From Pelagophyceae sp. CCMP2097 (lineage: Eukaryota; Sar; Pelagophyceae): a DNA stretch of 29,176 bases. The number at the start of each line of letters is the position of its first letter. Position 1 is the first letter of the stretch. Shown here in pieces: positions 1 to 9,480 of this stretch. The notes under the pieces are model-generated. The model made no database searches, was not told the DNA's origin, and saw only the letters and a list, made by a program, of their open reading frames with translations. Where the stretch lies: NCBI GenBank assembly GCA_026770575.1, contig MU657164.1, forward strand, positions 796,381 through 825,556. Direction: 5' to 3'. A program made the translations under genes and the position numbers.

Positions 1-1
1 G

Positions 2-1001
2 CTCGAGCGGTCGCGGCGCGCGGGCAAGATGGCAAAGTGGCGCTCGAAGAGGCGCGCCGCGATCTCGCGCTCGCTCCGCGCCGTCAATGGAGAGCTGGCC
101 GTCCAGGTCTCCCAGCTCGAGACGCGGCTCTACAAGCTGGGTCACGTGTCTGGCGCTACGACATCTTTCCTGCAAACGGCTCTCCTCGCCTCGGCCGCGG
201 ACGTGATGGCTGTGCGCCAGGAGCTCCTCTCGGCGCGCGACGATGCTTCAGCGGCCGTCAACGCTGCCGCGAGGTCCGCCGCAGAGACCGCACGGATCGA
301 AAAGGAGCTGGAAAAGGTCGCGGGGCCGCTCCATTTGCGAGAAGGCGGCGCCGTCTGCGACGAGGTCCGCGCCGCTGCGGTCGCAATTGCGGCCGGCGGG
401 CGGGGCGACCGTCGCCGAGCTGAAAACTCAGCTCGCGCATCACGGAGCCGTCGCAAAGCGCGGCGAGCGCCTCAAAATCAACTGCGACGCCGACGGGACG
501 CGGGTCACGACAGCCGCGTTGACGGCGCTCGGCTCAATCGAGTCCAAGGCGAAACTCGAGGCCCTCGTGAAGCTCATCATGACGGACCAACTCGTCGTGA
601 CACGAGAAGGGCCGACTGTGATCCTGCGGCCCCGCGACAAGGCATCGCCCGCGCCTTCGCTCGCGGCATCGCCAGAGCCGCCGCTGCCGCTGCCGCCTGG
701 CCCGCACGCGGCGCGACCGCTCGCCGGCGTGACGCCGGTGGAACACGGCCCGCCGCCCCCAACCGGCCAGTCCTCCGCTCGAGGCCGACGCCCGCCGCCG
801 CACGACAAGCTGCCGGACGGCAGGCCGGCCAAGCGACGCGTGACGCTGTCGCTCGGCGGCGCCGAGTCTCCGGCGGCGGCGCCGCTCGAGACCGTCGAGG
901 CCGTCACGGCGAGAAAGCGAAAAGTCTCCGCCGCCGCCGCCCCGGCGAAATCTTCGAGGCCGACGCGGCAGCGGCATGCTCCGCGGGCCATGGATGTGTG
1001 A
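2..1001 (+). CDS. Hypothetical coiled-coil protein with internal frameshift, possibly 5'-partial
   Basis: I do not recognise the family. The coding signal moves between frames. From 29 to about 395, frame 2 gives a coiled-coil-like stretch (VNGELAVQVSQLETRLYKLG, then an Ala/Glu-rich helix). From about 402 to the stop at 1001, frame 3 continues naturally (GATVAELKTQLAHHGAVAKR, then KLEALVKLIM and a Pro/Ala/Arg-rich tail ending RQRHAPRAMDV). The switch lies in the G-rich run at 395-405 and needs a one-base shift. The first 80 bases also read well in frame 1 (GKVALEEARRDLALA), so a second shift near 80-90 and a start outside the window are possible. The ATG at 29 is only the first visible start. 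Seen: three well-composed segments in three frames. Inferred: one gene broken by indels, whether real or from assembly error. Confidence 0.4.
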
Positions 1002-1359
1002 ATGAGTAATCAAACTGTTTTAAATGCTCTGCAGCCTCTGCTATAGCCAGAATCGTTGACTGTGTTTGTATGGAGTCCCATTTGCAAACCCGACGTGGGA
1101 AGTCCACAATTCCGGGGGGGATCGACGCAACACATGGTGGGCGACCGCCCTGCCGTAGAATTGTGGACTTCCCTGGCAGGAATGCACTGCAGGCCCATCA
1201 ACGAGGGTCACAACCGCGCGTGGCCAAACTCCCAGGCGACTCCGACCGCAGCGCGAGGAGCGACGGTGGGCCCATGGTGGCCTCTTCCGGAAACTATCAG
1301 GCAGGGGAGAGAGAGAAGGGAGACCAGAAAAACATCGACACACACCACATTTTATCCGT
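1002..1359. other. Intergenic, holds a perfect 16-bp inverted repeat
   Basis: Gap between the first ORF and the 3' end of the minus-strand WD40 gene. Arms 1097-1112 and 1158-1173 are perfect reverse complements (core GGAAGTCCACAATTC), separated by 45 nt. This could be a hairpin or the remnant of a small inverted-repeat element. I see no target-site duplication and no coding signal. Confidence 0.6.
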
Positions 1360-2487
1360 TCAACGGATTACCTGTGAGACCCTACTATAGACAGGCTCCA
1401 GCGATTGTCCATAAAGACCAATGAGCAACTGCGCGCGCCCGTCGCCGCTCGCCGTGACGACGCGTTCGCCGTCGGGCGAGAACGCGCAGCTCATGACGGG
1501 GCTGGTGTGGCCCTCGAGCGTCTTCCGCAGCGCGCCCGTCTCGGTGTCCCAGAGCCGCGCCGTCTTGTCCTGGCTCGCCGTGACGACGCGCGTGCCGTCG
1601 GGCGAGAACGCGCAGCTCCAGACGCCGCCTGTGTGCCCCTCGAGCGTCGTCAGCAGGGCGCCCGTCTCGGCGTTCCAGAGCCGCGCCGTCCCGTCGGCGC
1701 TCGCCGTCGCGAGGCGCTTGCCGTCGGGCGAGAACGCGCAGCTAAAGACGGGGGCGTCGTGTTCCTCACTCTCCAGCGTCGCCAGCGGCGCGTCCGTCTC
1801 GGCGTCCCAAAGCCGCACCGTCCCATCGGCGCTCGCCGTCACGATGCTCTCGACTTCGGGCGAGAACACGATGCTGAAAACGATGTTGGTGTGCCCCTCG
1901 AGCGTCAGCAGCAGCTCGCCTATCGCGGCGCCCCAGAGCCGCCCCGTCCCGTCGCCGCTCGCCGTCGCGACGCGCGTGCCGTCGGGCGAGAACGCGCAGC
2001 TCATGACAGAGTCGGTGTGGCCCTCGAGCGTCATCAGCAGCGCGCCCGTCACGGCGCTCCAGAGCCGCACCGTCCCGTCGGCGCTCGCCGTCGCGACCCG
2101 CGTGCTGTCGGGCGAGAGCGCGCAGCTGTTGACAATGTTGGTGTGCCCCTCGAGCGTCTGCAGCAGCGCGCCCGTCGCGGCGTCCCACATCCGTGCCTTG
2201 TTGCCGCTCGCCGTCACAATGCGCGTGCCGTCGGGCGAGAGCGCGCAGCTCAAGACGTCGCCGGCGTGCCATTCGAGGATGGCGGTGCCCTTCAAAATAC
2301 GGTCCTTCCAGACGAGCTTGCGCAAGGCCAGCACGACGGCGCGCGCGTCGCGAGAGACGTGCTTCGTGACGAGGAGGCCGTTGGGCGAGGCCACCAGGCG
2401 CAGGATGGGCACGAGGAGGTCGCGCTGCTCAAACATTAGGGCGCCCCGCAGGGGCCGGCGGCTATTACTATCTAAGGATGTTTCCAC
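1360..2487 (-). CDS. WD40 repeat protein, single seven-bladed beta-propeller (intact copy)
   Basis: A 375-codon ORF with seven WD40 units of about 42 residues. Typical blades read SPDGTRVVTAS...KTARLWD...GALLTTLEGHT. The last blade lacks its WD dipeptide. Seven units are enough for one closed propeller, normally a protein-protein interaction platform; no catalytic domain is attached. Before the blades lies a helical segment of about 55 residues (FEQRDLLVPILRLVASPNGL, then TKHVSRDARAVVLALRKLVW) that is also present in the second copy at 6339-6500. Two starts are possible. The ATG at 2487 adds 17 residues encoded by a transposon end. The ATG at 2436 begins exactly where homology with the other copy begins, and is my preferred start (358 residues). 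The blades are very alike at DNA level, which suggests recent internal duplication. Partner and pathway unknown. Confidence 0.85.
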   Translation of the reverse strand: METSLDSNSRRPLRGALMFEQRDLLVPILRLVASPNGLLVTKHVSRDARAVVLALRKLVWKDRILKGTAILEWHAGDVLSCALSPDGTRIVTASGNKARMWDAATGALLQTLEGHTNIVNSCALSPDSTRVATASADGTVRLWSAVTGALLMTLEGHTDSVMSCAFSPDGTRVATASGDGTGRLWGAAIGELLLTLEGHTNIVFSIVFSPEVESIVTASADGTVRLWDAETDAPLATLESEEHDAPVFSCAFSPDGKRLATASADGTARLWNAETGALLTTLEGHTGGVWSCAFSPDGTRVVTASQDKTARLWDTETGALRKTLEGHTSPVMSCAFSPDGERVVTASGDGRAQLLIGLYGQSLEPVYSRVSQVIR

Positions 2488-2923
2488 TTTTACCCTTCAT
2501 TTTTTACTTTCAAAAGAACGTTCCTTGCGGTCCAAAAAAAAAGTGCGATTTTGGCTTTGGGACCCCTCTCACCTGTCGTAGGCTGAATTAAACGCGTCGT
2601 CGGTGCCTAGCTTACTTTTCTCGAAAAAGGCCTTGTCTCGCCGTGAATAACATAGTAGTCCAAAAACCGTTGTAAAAAACGTCGAATGACGTTTATCGCT
2701 GAAAATACCGTTATTCGCGAAACGCGCTAAAAGTGACAGATTCGGACTCGCCGCGTCAGCGCGCGTCGAATGCGCTAAGTGGCGTCTAAAGTTTCCAAAA
2801 TTTTAAAATTGATGATTTTTGAAAAAATAACGGTGATTTTCGTAAATTGCATTGATTTTCGGACAAAGGGATAAACTTCAAACAGTGCTTAGATAGTGAT
2901 GGGACTCGGCCCCTGCGGGGCCC
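2439..2923. mobile_element. MITE-like transposon, PIF/Harbinger type
   Basis: A 485-bp AT-rich element without coding capacity. Its ends are imperfect inverted repeats of about 60 bp: left arm about 2439-2500, right arm about 2862-2923. Both start GGGC(GC)CCCGCAGGGGCC and share ACTATCTAAG and TGTTT further in. It is flanked by TTA at 2436-2438 and 2924-2926, matching the 3-bp TWA target duplication of PIF/Harbinger elements. Removing it with one TTA joins sequence that aligns with the second WD40 copy near 6316-6345, so an empty site exists within this window. Superfamily assignment rests on the TIR start and the duplication only. Confidence 0.75.
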
Positions 2924-2926
2924 TTA

Positions 2927-3040
2927 GAGTGCGAGCGCGGCAGTGGTGGTGCGCGACCGAGCGCGCCGCGCGGCCCTGGTGTCGGCCGGCATGCGCTCCG
3001 AGCGGACCCGGGGGCGCGCCCGGGGCTCCGAGGCCCTTCG
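2927..3040. repeat. Displaced upstream part of the WD40 duplication
   Basis: On the minus strand this segment aligns with plus 6235-6316, just upstream of the second WD40 copy. Shared features are the GCCGGCATG core and a CCGAGCGGACCCGGGGG block. It carries about 8 extra bases (GCGCGCCC, near 3015) relative to the other copy. It shows that the WD40 duplication included 5' sequence and that the 2439-2923 transposon split it. Just beyond it AAAGCGATAACGC occurs twice, at 3041-3053 and 3059-3071. Confidence 0.6.
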
Positions 3041-3195
3041 AAAGCGATAACGCAACGCAAAGCGATAACGCTCGATTTTAAAATACTAGTTCCGCTTTTT
3101 GAACCCCTGTATTTGCTTAAAATTTTTGTATTTGCATTCAATATTTAGTCTTTACAAGCTCGATTTGCAGGCCGTGCCGGTGAAGCAAACAGCAC

Positions 3196-3519
3196 TAAGG
3201 ATGAACGGTAGGATTAGATTAATCTTTTCGACATTTGCAGTGTTTCAAGGGGGCGATATTTCCGACGACATTTGCACCGAGATCGACGACAAACGACCGA
3301 CTTGGACCGCTCTGGAGCCTCAAACCAAGGCATCAGAATTTTAACTCGGGGGTTAATCCGTCATCAGGGACTTTAAGGGAGATTCCGACGACATTTGCGG
3401 CTTTTGCGGCTTTTGCGACCAGCTTTTCCGACGACTTTTGCGGTGGAATTCTCGACTTCGTGACGATAATGGCATTCGACATTTGCAGTCGCGCCAAGCG
3501 ACTTAACCGTTCATCCTTA
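3196..3519. mobile_element. Short non-autonomous TIR transposon, hAT-like
   Basis: A 324-bp element with perfect 14-bp terminal inverted repeats TAAGGATGAACGGT (3196-3209, and its reverse complement at 3506-3519). It is flanked by a perfect 8-bp direct repeat AACAGCAC at 3188-3195 and 3520-3527. An 8-bp target duplication with short TIRs is the classical hAT pattern. Inside, CGACATTTGCAG recurs near both ends (3229-3240 and 3477-3488), with related CCGACGACATTTGC copies between, resembling subterminal transposase-binding repeats. No transposase is encoded, so it would have to be mobilised in trans. Confidence 0.8.
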
Positions 3520-3527
3520 AACAGCAC

Positions 3528-3926
3528 CAATGTCAGCCGGCTGGTGTAATTCTTCCGGCGGCTCATTTCGAGGGCGGGCGGGCCTTATACACGCACGCCG
3601 AGGCGTGTGATAGCGGGCTAAGCATACCAGCATAGTGGTCTCCCTTTTGGTCGATTTGCACAATAACGCGGGACCCCAAGGCCCAGAAATGCCAAGGGGG
3701 CACCGCCTTTCCCCGGCGACGCGCTCCAAGTCCACGGGCCGCTCGTGGGCCGACCTGTCTCACAGGCGGCGAATGCGGCTCTTCCTCGAGGGCGTCATCC
3801 GGGCAGCCTGGCGCCTCGGAAAGGACGTACGTTAAGGCGTCGGGGCGTGGATCGCCTTTTCAGGCACGGCCCCCGCGGACGCCGCCCCGCGAGGCACCGC
3901 TCGCGGGCGCCGGTCCTCTGAGAGGT
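3528..3926. other. No gene called
   Basis: Contains one short plus-strand ORF (3635-3835, 66 codons) whose second half (WADLSHRRRMRLFLEGVIRA) has a protein-like composition. It has no recognisable family and no splice context that I could confirm. Otherwise nothing is visible. Confidence 0.3.
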
Positions 3927-4520
3927 CTACGTCGATTTCCCTTTTGCAGAAGCGTAAAACACGGCGATGCCGATGACCGCGCCGCAGCATGCCAGGCAGA
4001 GCTGCTGTACCGCGGCCTCGAGCAGCGGTTGTTGAGCGGCGGCGACGTAGGTGGAGAGCGCGAGGAATATGAGCGGCGCGACAGCCTTCTCCGGTTTGCC
4101 TTCTCGCACCGCGTGCGAATAAATGCCGCCGCCCATTATAACAGCCAGCATCTTCGCCGCGGCGCGGGCATCTCCGCGGACCAGGAGGTACGAAATGGCG
4201 ATCTCCCAGAGGCCCACGAGGGGCACGAACCTACGCGCGTTCATGTACGAACCGACGGCGTTCAAAGGAGAGACCATCAACGGTGTGTATATACACCGAT
4301 GCATTCGTCTCGGGCCCCGATATCGGGTCGTGTATAGATTTCCGGAGAGGGCGCCGGGTTTCCGGAGAGGGCGCCGGGGTTACCAGCCATCGTAGCCGAA
4401 GTTTGCCTTGAACTCCGGTGAAGCCTTCCCATGCAAAGGATCCATCAACAACAAGCACCCGACGCTTCCCAGAGCGCAGGCCAAAAAGCGCTCCACGGCG
4501 CCGGCGTACGCGAAAGCCAT
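3927..4520 (-). CDS. DoxX-like small membrane protein, two exons
   Basis: Model: complement of 4384-4520 (exon 1) joined to 3927-4230 (exon 2), 146 residues. Exon 1 starts at the ATG at 4520 (MAFAYAGAVERFLACALGSV, then LLLMDPLHGKASPEFKANFG) and ends ...YDG plus two bases of a Trp codon before GTAACC. Exon 2 follows CGCGTAG and completes the Trp: FVPLVGLWEIAISYLLVRGD, then AAAKMLAVIMGGGIYSHAVR, two more hydrophobic stretches and a Lys-rich end. The layout of about four membrane segments, a GLWEIAISYLL motif after the first loop and a short basic tail resembles DoxX-like proteins. Function in this lineage is unknown. The 153-nt intron holds a tandem 20-bp duplication (about 4340-4379) and the palindrome CCCGATATCGGG near 4317. 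The exon join is seen; the family is inferred. Confidence 0.7.
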
Positions 4521-6234
4521 CTTACGGACGGCCGAGCGAGCGAGCTCCGACCCTCGATTTCGGAAGGATCCAGGAAAGACTTCGCCGAAAGTTTTGGAAG
4601 CAGCCTGAGCAACTTGAGAGTTTCAAGTGCAAGGCAGATGGTCGCGTCCGCCGATGCCCCCACGAGACCACGCCGGGCGGCGCGGGTGGAGGGGCATCCT
4701 AGGTTAGGTTGCAAACCTTCAGCTCAGTCGGAGGGCGCTCCTGTCGCTCGATCTTGGCCTAGGGAGGTCGGCTGCGCCAGCGTTGTCGAACCGCTCCCCT
4801 GGCGGCGCTGCAGCTGCGCCGAGGCGCCAGCGTCATCCATAGGGACCTCATCGAGCGGACCGGCGGCTCGAGCTCGCCCCCGGGGTCGGCTTGGCGTGCG
4901 AAATTTGAAAATGCCCCTGTGCCGACGACGCCGTCGGACGCGGCCCGTCGCGGGTGTCGTCTCTTCAGGTAAAACATTGTTACGGGGAGCGCACATCGAC
5001 CCAACGCGTCGATTGAGCCACTCCCGACCTCGGGGGAGCTTGAGACTGTGGAGAAATCCCCTCGGGACGGACGAGGACCCACCCGTCAATTTGCTCGATA
5101 AGGGGGGGTCAGCGGGATTTGATGGGACCTCTTAAATTACGTTATTCTGGGTGCATTTTACGTTATTTTATGGTATACATTCGGTAATCACCTTGGTTTC
5201 GCGTACGACAATCACGAGTTGGGTCTTCTCCGGTGCCCCAGGGCCTCTGAGGCCGTTTGCACCTCTTTTTCGACTTTACTGTGACGGTTCGGGTTTACCA
5301 ACCGCAGTCGTCGATATAGGCCACGACTGTCCTGTAATAATCCAGAGATGCTACTGGGTGCCGGAGAATGGGCGGCCTCGGTTCGTCCGGGCCGGGCGCG
5401 GGCCGAGCACTGCGCTCCAGGGGCGTTGTGTTGGAGAGCAGATCCCCCGGGGGAGGCGACTTCGGTCCATTTCAGGGCGCCTATGCTGGGACCGGGCCCC
5501 AGATCGTCGCGGTGGGTCGGGCGATGATAGGGTAGCCTTGCGGCGGCCCCTCGGCGGTCCCTGCCAAAAAAAGGCGCGCAAAAGTGTGATATCCGCACAA
5601 TACGGGTGCGTCTTTCGGTCAATCCACGGGAATTCCGCCACCAACGCCGGGTCAGGCACGGCAAACCACGCCTCTATAACCACGACCCACCGTGCAAGCA
5701 GCACGGCCCAACGTTTTTTTCGTCGTGAAACGCCGCGAAACGATCCCCTCGCCGCACCGACCCCCGGCTCCACAGCCCCGTGCAAATCAGCCGGCCTGCA
5801 GCTTTGTTACAAGCGCGCGAACGGCGCGACGCAAGGAAACACGCAAATCTCTCAAGGGTCGCCCGCCGACGCCACGGGCGTGCAACCGGTGAAAAGAGAG
5901 CTCCCAACCATGTCCTGGGCACTCGGCTTCGTGCCTGCGAACGCGCACCGGCGCCCCGGCGCTGCCTCGCCGCTGCGGGCGGGGCAAGCAACGACGCCGA
6001 AATGACAACTCTCTCTATTTTCTGCCACAGTGAAAGAGCCACGAAGCTCGACGCGCCGCCGCCGTAACAAGCAACCTGGACGATCCGCCCCTCGCCTCCG
6101 GCACTTCCCGCCGCCCGAGGGCGCCGCGTTCAAACGTTAACGGAACGATCTCCGCCCGAATTCACTCCGATCCGAATCCGCTTGAAAAGGCGTTCGACGT
6201 CGGCGCGTCCCGACGTCGCCGAGGCGCGTCCCGC
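4521..6234. other. No gene supported
   Basis: Many overlapping GC-rich ORFs run across both strands, none with convincing composition or splice sites. About 5130-5220 is AT-rich with a repeated TTACGTTATT (start of an intergenic stretch). A short kinase-like string (VIHRDLIERT, plus, near 4840) has no supporting DFG or lysine motifs. I see nothing assignable here. Confidence 0.4.
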
Positions 6235-7254
6235 TCGAGGGGCCTCGGAGCCCCCGGGTCCGCTCGGAAGGCATGCCGGCCGCCACGAGGGCCTCGCGGC
6301 GCGCCCGGTCGCGCGCTGGCGCCGCGCTCTCGCTCTGCGTGTTTGAGCAGCGCGACCTGCTCACGCCCATCCTGCGCCTGGTGGCCTCGCCCAACGGTCT
6401 CCTTGTCACGAAGCACGTCGCCCGCGACGCGCGCGCCGTCGTGCTGGCCTTGCGCAAGCTTGTCTGGCAGGACCGCATTTTGAAGGGCACCGCAATCCTC
6501 TAGGGACACGAGTCACACGACTTCTTCGTCAAGAACTGCGCGTTCTCGCCGGACGGCACGCGCATCGTGACGGCGAGCTTCGACAAGACAGTGCTGCTCT
6601 GGGACGCCGATACGGGCGCGCTGCAGACAGACGACGCTCGAGGGGCACATCATCAGTCTCATGAGCTGCGCGTTCTCGCCGGACGGCACGCGCATCGTGA
6701 CGGGGAGCTACGACAAGATGGTGCGGCTTTGGGACGCCGCGACGGGCGCGCTGCTGATGACGCTCGAGGGGCACACCAGCCCAGTCATCAGCCGCGCGTT
6801 CTCGCCCGACGGCACGCGGGTCGTCACGGCGAGCTACGACGGGGCGGCACGGCTCTGGGACGCCGAGACGGGCGCGCTGCAGATGACGCTCGAGGGGCAC
6901 ACCGGGTGTGTCTACAGGTGTGCGTTCTCGCCCGACGGCATGCGCGTCGTCACGGCGAGCTACGACAAGACGGCGCGGCTGTGGGATGCCGCGACGGGCG
7001 CGCTGCAGACGACGCTCGAAGGGCACACCGACCGCATCATGTGCTGCGCGTTCTCGCCCGATGGCGAGCGCGTCGTGACGGCGAGCGAGGACGGGACTGC
7101 GCGGCTCTGGAACACCGAGACGGGCGCACTGCTGCTGACGCTCGAAGGGCACACGGACGGCGTCATGTGCTGCGCGTTCTTCCCCGACGGCGAGCACGTC
7201 GTGCCGGGGAGCGCCGACAAGACGGCGCGGCTCTGGCATGTCGCTCGCTCATGA
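6235..7254 (+). pseudogene. WD40 repeat gene, second copy, disrupted
   Basis: Paralogue of the minus-strand gene at 1360-2487, in opposite orientation. The N-terminal helical segment is nearly identical (FEQRDLLTPILRLVASPNGL, from 6339), and the six blades from about 6504 share the GALLMTLEGHT / SPDGTRVVTAS pattern. Two lesions are visible. TAG at 6501-6503 stands where the intact gene has a Glu codon (GTAIL-stop-GHESH against GTAILEWHAGD). In the first blade, a 4-nt direct duplication near 6625-6632 (ACAGAC instead of AC in CTGCAGACGACG) shifts the frame. After it a clean frame runs from 6661 to the stop at 7254. The downstream blades show no further stops, so the damage is recent, or the stop could be removed by splicing or be an assembly error. 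Confidence 0.75.
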
Positions 7255-7848
7255 CGAGCGCGGCCCTCGGACTTCATGCTATTTGCGAAACCGCGCTCCC
7301 AGGCCGTCTGTACGGAGTCTTGTCGCTTTATCATCGTGTGTATAACAATTAAGAACAAACCTACGATGCGGTTGCGGCCCGCGCGTGCATTCGAACCGTG
7401 CTTTTGCATACAATTGGAGAAGAACCGACGGCCAACCTTTGGCAAATGCTGGGGAGTTTGCTTGCTTAAAATCCACCCCTCGAGTGGGGGCTGCCCCAAA
7501 AGGGTATCACCATCAAACCGAATCAAAGGTAGGCTTCCAATCCCAGAGGCCCGGTGCCAGTACCTCGGAGAGCGCGTCATCAAGCGCAGCGTCTTTTCAA
7601 AAAAAACGATCACTTTAATTAACACGTTGGTCGTGGTTCGTCTGGGTAGCCGATTGGGGGCGATGGAAGGCTTAGTCGTGATCAGTCGGATTGTGGACCG
7701 TTGTCCAGCCCATGGGTCCTCTGTCCGCGCTCTTGAGCTAAAGTAGGAAACTCGCGAGTTTTGCCAGGGTCGCCGTATGGGGCCCCATGAGCCCATATCG
7801 GGTAGGCTGGACCCCATAAGCCCATACCCCACGCGGCAACTCAGAGTC
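7255..7848. other. No gene called
   Basis: Relatively AT-rich after 7330, with an A8 run near 7599. The plus strand has a 156-codon ORF (7276-7746) without recognisable motifs or codon bias, which I take as chance. The string CCCATATCGGGT at about 7792 recurs near 8757, and short inverted GTATGGG/CCCATAC pairs lie at 7775-7827. Function unknown. Confidence 0.3.
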
Positions 7849-8250
7849 TTACAGGCTGCAGCAGCAACGAGGGCGGTCGTGGAAAGCATCGACGATGAAC
7901 GTGGCCAGGAAGAGCATATCGGTGAAGGGCCGAGAGTCAAGCAATATCTCGCCAAAGCCCGCGCCGAACGGGGCGAGCTGCTGAAAGGTGCGAGCGACCG
8001 CGCCGACGGCGGCAACCGTCGGCGTTGAGCGAGCCAGTGACGAGCGTGACGCGCACGATCGTCGGCCTTGAGGTCATACAATCTTCGACACGGAGGCTGC
8101 ACGGTATTCGGCACGTCGAGGAGCGTGCCGCCGAGGACAGCCGTCGGTACGGCCTTCATGCTGGCTTTTCGTACGTTGGCGGCGAGACAGGAGGGCGTCG
8201 AACTTTGGCGGCCTTTGGCCGGTTCCTCGACGAGGGCGAGGGACGTATAG
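7849..8250 (-). CDS. Hypothetical protein, C-terminal fragment, frameshifted or spliced
   Basis: Not recognised. On the minus strand, a segment with good codon composition (AAPYTSLALVEEPAKGRQSS ... MKAVPTAVLGGTLLDVPNTV, about 8250-8095) is followed in another frame by TIVRVTLVTGSLNADG. After one more single-base change of frame near 7995 comes TVAAVGAVARTFQQLAPFGA, then GEILLDSRPFTDMLFLATFI, ending RPRCCCSL at the stop 7849-7851. The first change could be an intron; the second, between ADG and TVAAV, is too tight for one and looks like an indel. The 5' end is not defined. Confidence 0.35.
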
Positions 8251-8273
8251 GGCGCCGCCCGCACCGAGCCGCC

Positions 8274-8771
8274 TCAGGGAGTCGACAGAACGATGGTTTT
8301 GTTATGCTTTTTAAGTGTTGTTCTGCGCGTCTTCTTCAGAGGCGCGTTTTCATCCGCAGCGGCCGTGCATCCGCGGCGCAGCCTCGCGTCGGGCGCGCGG
8401 GGCTCTGTTCCGAGAACGGATTTTTGGGCGGGGTGCGCAGTAACTTTTCGTGCGCGCCAAGCCGAGATAGGCGATATGTCGCGCGCGCCGTGCGGAGATG
8501 GATTCGGAATGTCGCGTGCGCCGTCTCTTCGGCCACATTCACGCGGGCCTTCTTGCCGCGCCCTTGGGGCCGCCGGTCCTTCCCCTGGGCCGCTTGTCTC
8601 GCCAAACGCCGCGGACGCCTCCCAGACCGCCCAGACCGTCGGCGGCAGCGACGGTCGGGGGATCGTGCCGAAGGACCTCTCCGTTGGTAAAACCGTGCGC
8701 AGAGGCCATAGTCCACCTAGCCAAGATTCAGGCACCGAGCCGCATATATCGGGAACCCATATCGGGTTCAT
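8274..8771 (-). CDS. Possible basic protein, uncertain
   Basis: A 165-codon minus-strand ORF ending in a Lys-rich tail (CTAAADENAPLKKTRRTTLK then HNKTIVLSTP). Other minus frames over the same bases also look partly coding (VLRHDPPTVAAADGLGGLGG at about 8690-8630; KKARVNVAEETAHATF at about 8555-8505). The locus may therefore be a real but spliced or frameshifted gene rather than this single ORF. No domain recognised. Confidence 0.25.
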   Translation of the reverse strand: MNPIWVPDICGSVPESWLGGLWPLRTVLPTERSFGTIPRPSLPPTVWAVWEASAAFGETSGPGEGPAAPRARQEGPRECGRRDGARDIPNPSPHGARDISPISAWRARKVTAHPAQKSVLGTEPRAPDARLRRGCTAAADENAPLKKTRRTTLKKHNKTIVLSTP

Positions 8772-8799
8772 ACGGCTGAATCATACACTGTGAACTCTA

Positions 8800-9480
8800 T
8801 GGATGCATTCAGGGCTTTGCAGGGCGAGTCCATCCTGGCCTTACGGACCCGTAGGGGGGCCTTGCGAACGAAGAGGGATGTACGCAAGGGGTCTTGGAAC
8901 GGACCGTCTCTAGGCTTCTAGCGAGGGCCCTTTTCGAGGCGCATTGCAAGGGCCTGGCCTCCTCGGGGTCCTTGCGAGGGCGAAACGCCTTGCGATGACC
9001 CGCGTTTTCGAGGGAGCCTGCTTCCCCAGGCCCTTTAGGGGATTTGCAACTTTCAGAAACACGGCCCGTGCAAGAGGCCCCTCCAAGAGCCCTATACAAA
9101 GACCGCGCGAGGCCCGGCAAGGGCCCTTTTTGAGGCGCCTTGAGGGGGCCGTTCACCTTACGAGGGGCCATCACGCGAGACTTTGCACATACCCGTGAAA
9201 AAGGCCTTATGAGGGCCTTTGCAAGGCCCATGCAAGGCCCGTGCAAGGATTCGAGACTGGCCATGGAGCTATGTGAGGTCCCGTGCGAAGGCGGGGAGTG
9301 CCCCAAGAACCTCCTCCGGGCCTCTTCCTGCTCGAAACGCCTCTTCGAGGCCCCGGCTCGACCAAAACGGGGATTTTCGGAAAAGAGGGTCTCGCAAGGA
9401 CCCGTGCCTTGCAGGGGACCGTGCAGGAGGGTTTCCTATGGCCCGTGCGAGAGGGCTCGTCGGGACCCACACGAGAGCCA
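8800..9480. repeat. Dispersed GC-rich repeat, copy A
   Basis: Built of variants of GGCCTTGCAAGGGCCC and GTGCGAGGG. About 9290-9450 aligns in direct orientation with about 25870-26040; both contain TCGAAACGCCTCTTCGA, CCCCGGCTCGACCA and ACAGGAGGGTTTCC-type blocks in the same order. ORFs here are by-products of stop-poor repeats. Confidence 0.65.

Noticed and set aside
1405..2581. 344- and 386-codon plus-strand ORFs
   Set aside because: Antisense shadows of the WD40 repeats; the minus-strand frame has the WD40 motifs.
4810..4980. VIHRDLIERT, kinase HRD-like string on the plus strand
   Set aside because: No lysine, DFG or APE motifs nearby, and the read ends at a stop shortly after. Probably chance.
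6960..8264. 434-codon minus-strand ORF
   Set aside because: Part is antisense to the WD40 pseudogene. Only the 7849-8250 interval has coding-like sequence, and it changes frame there.
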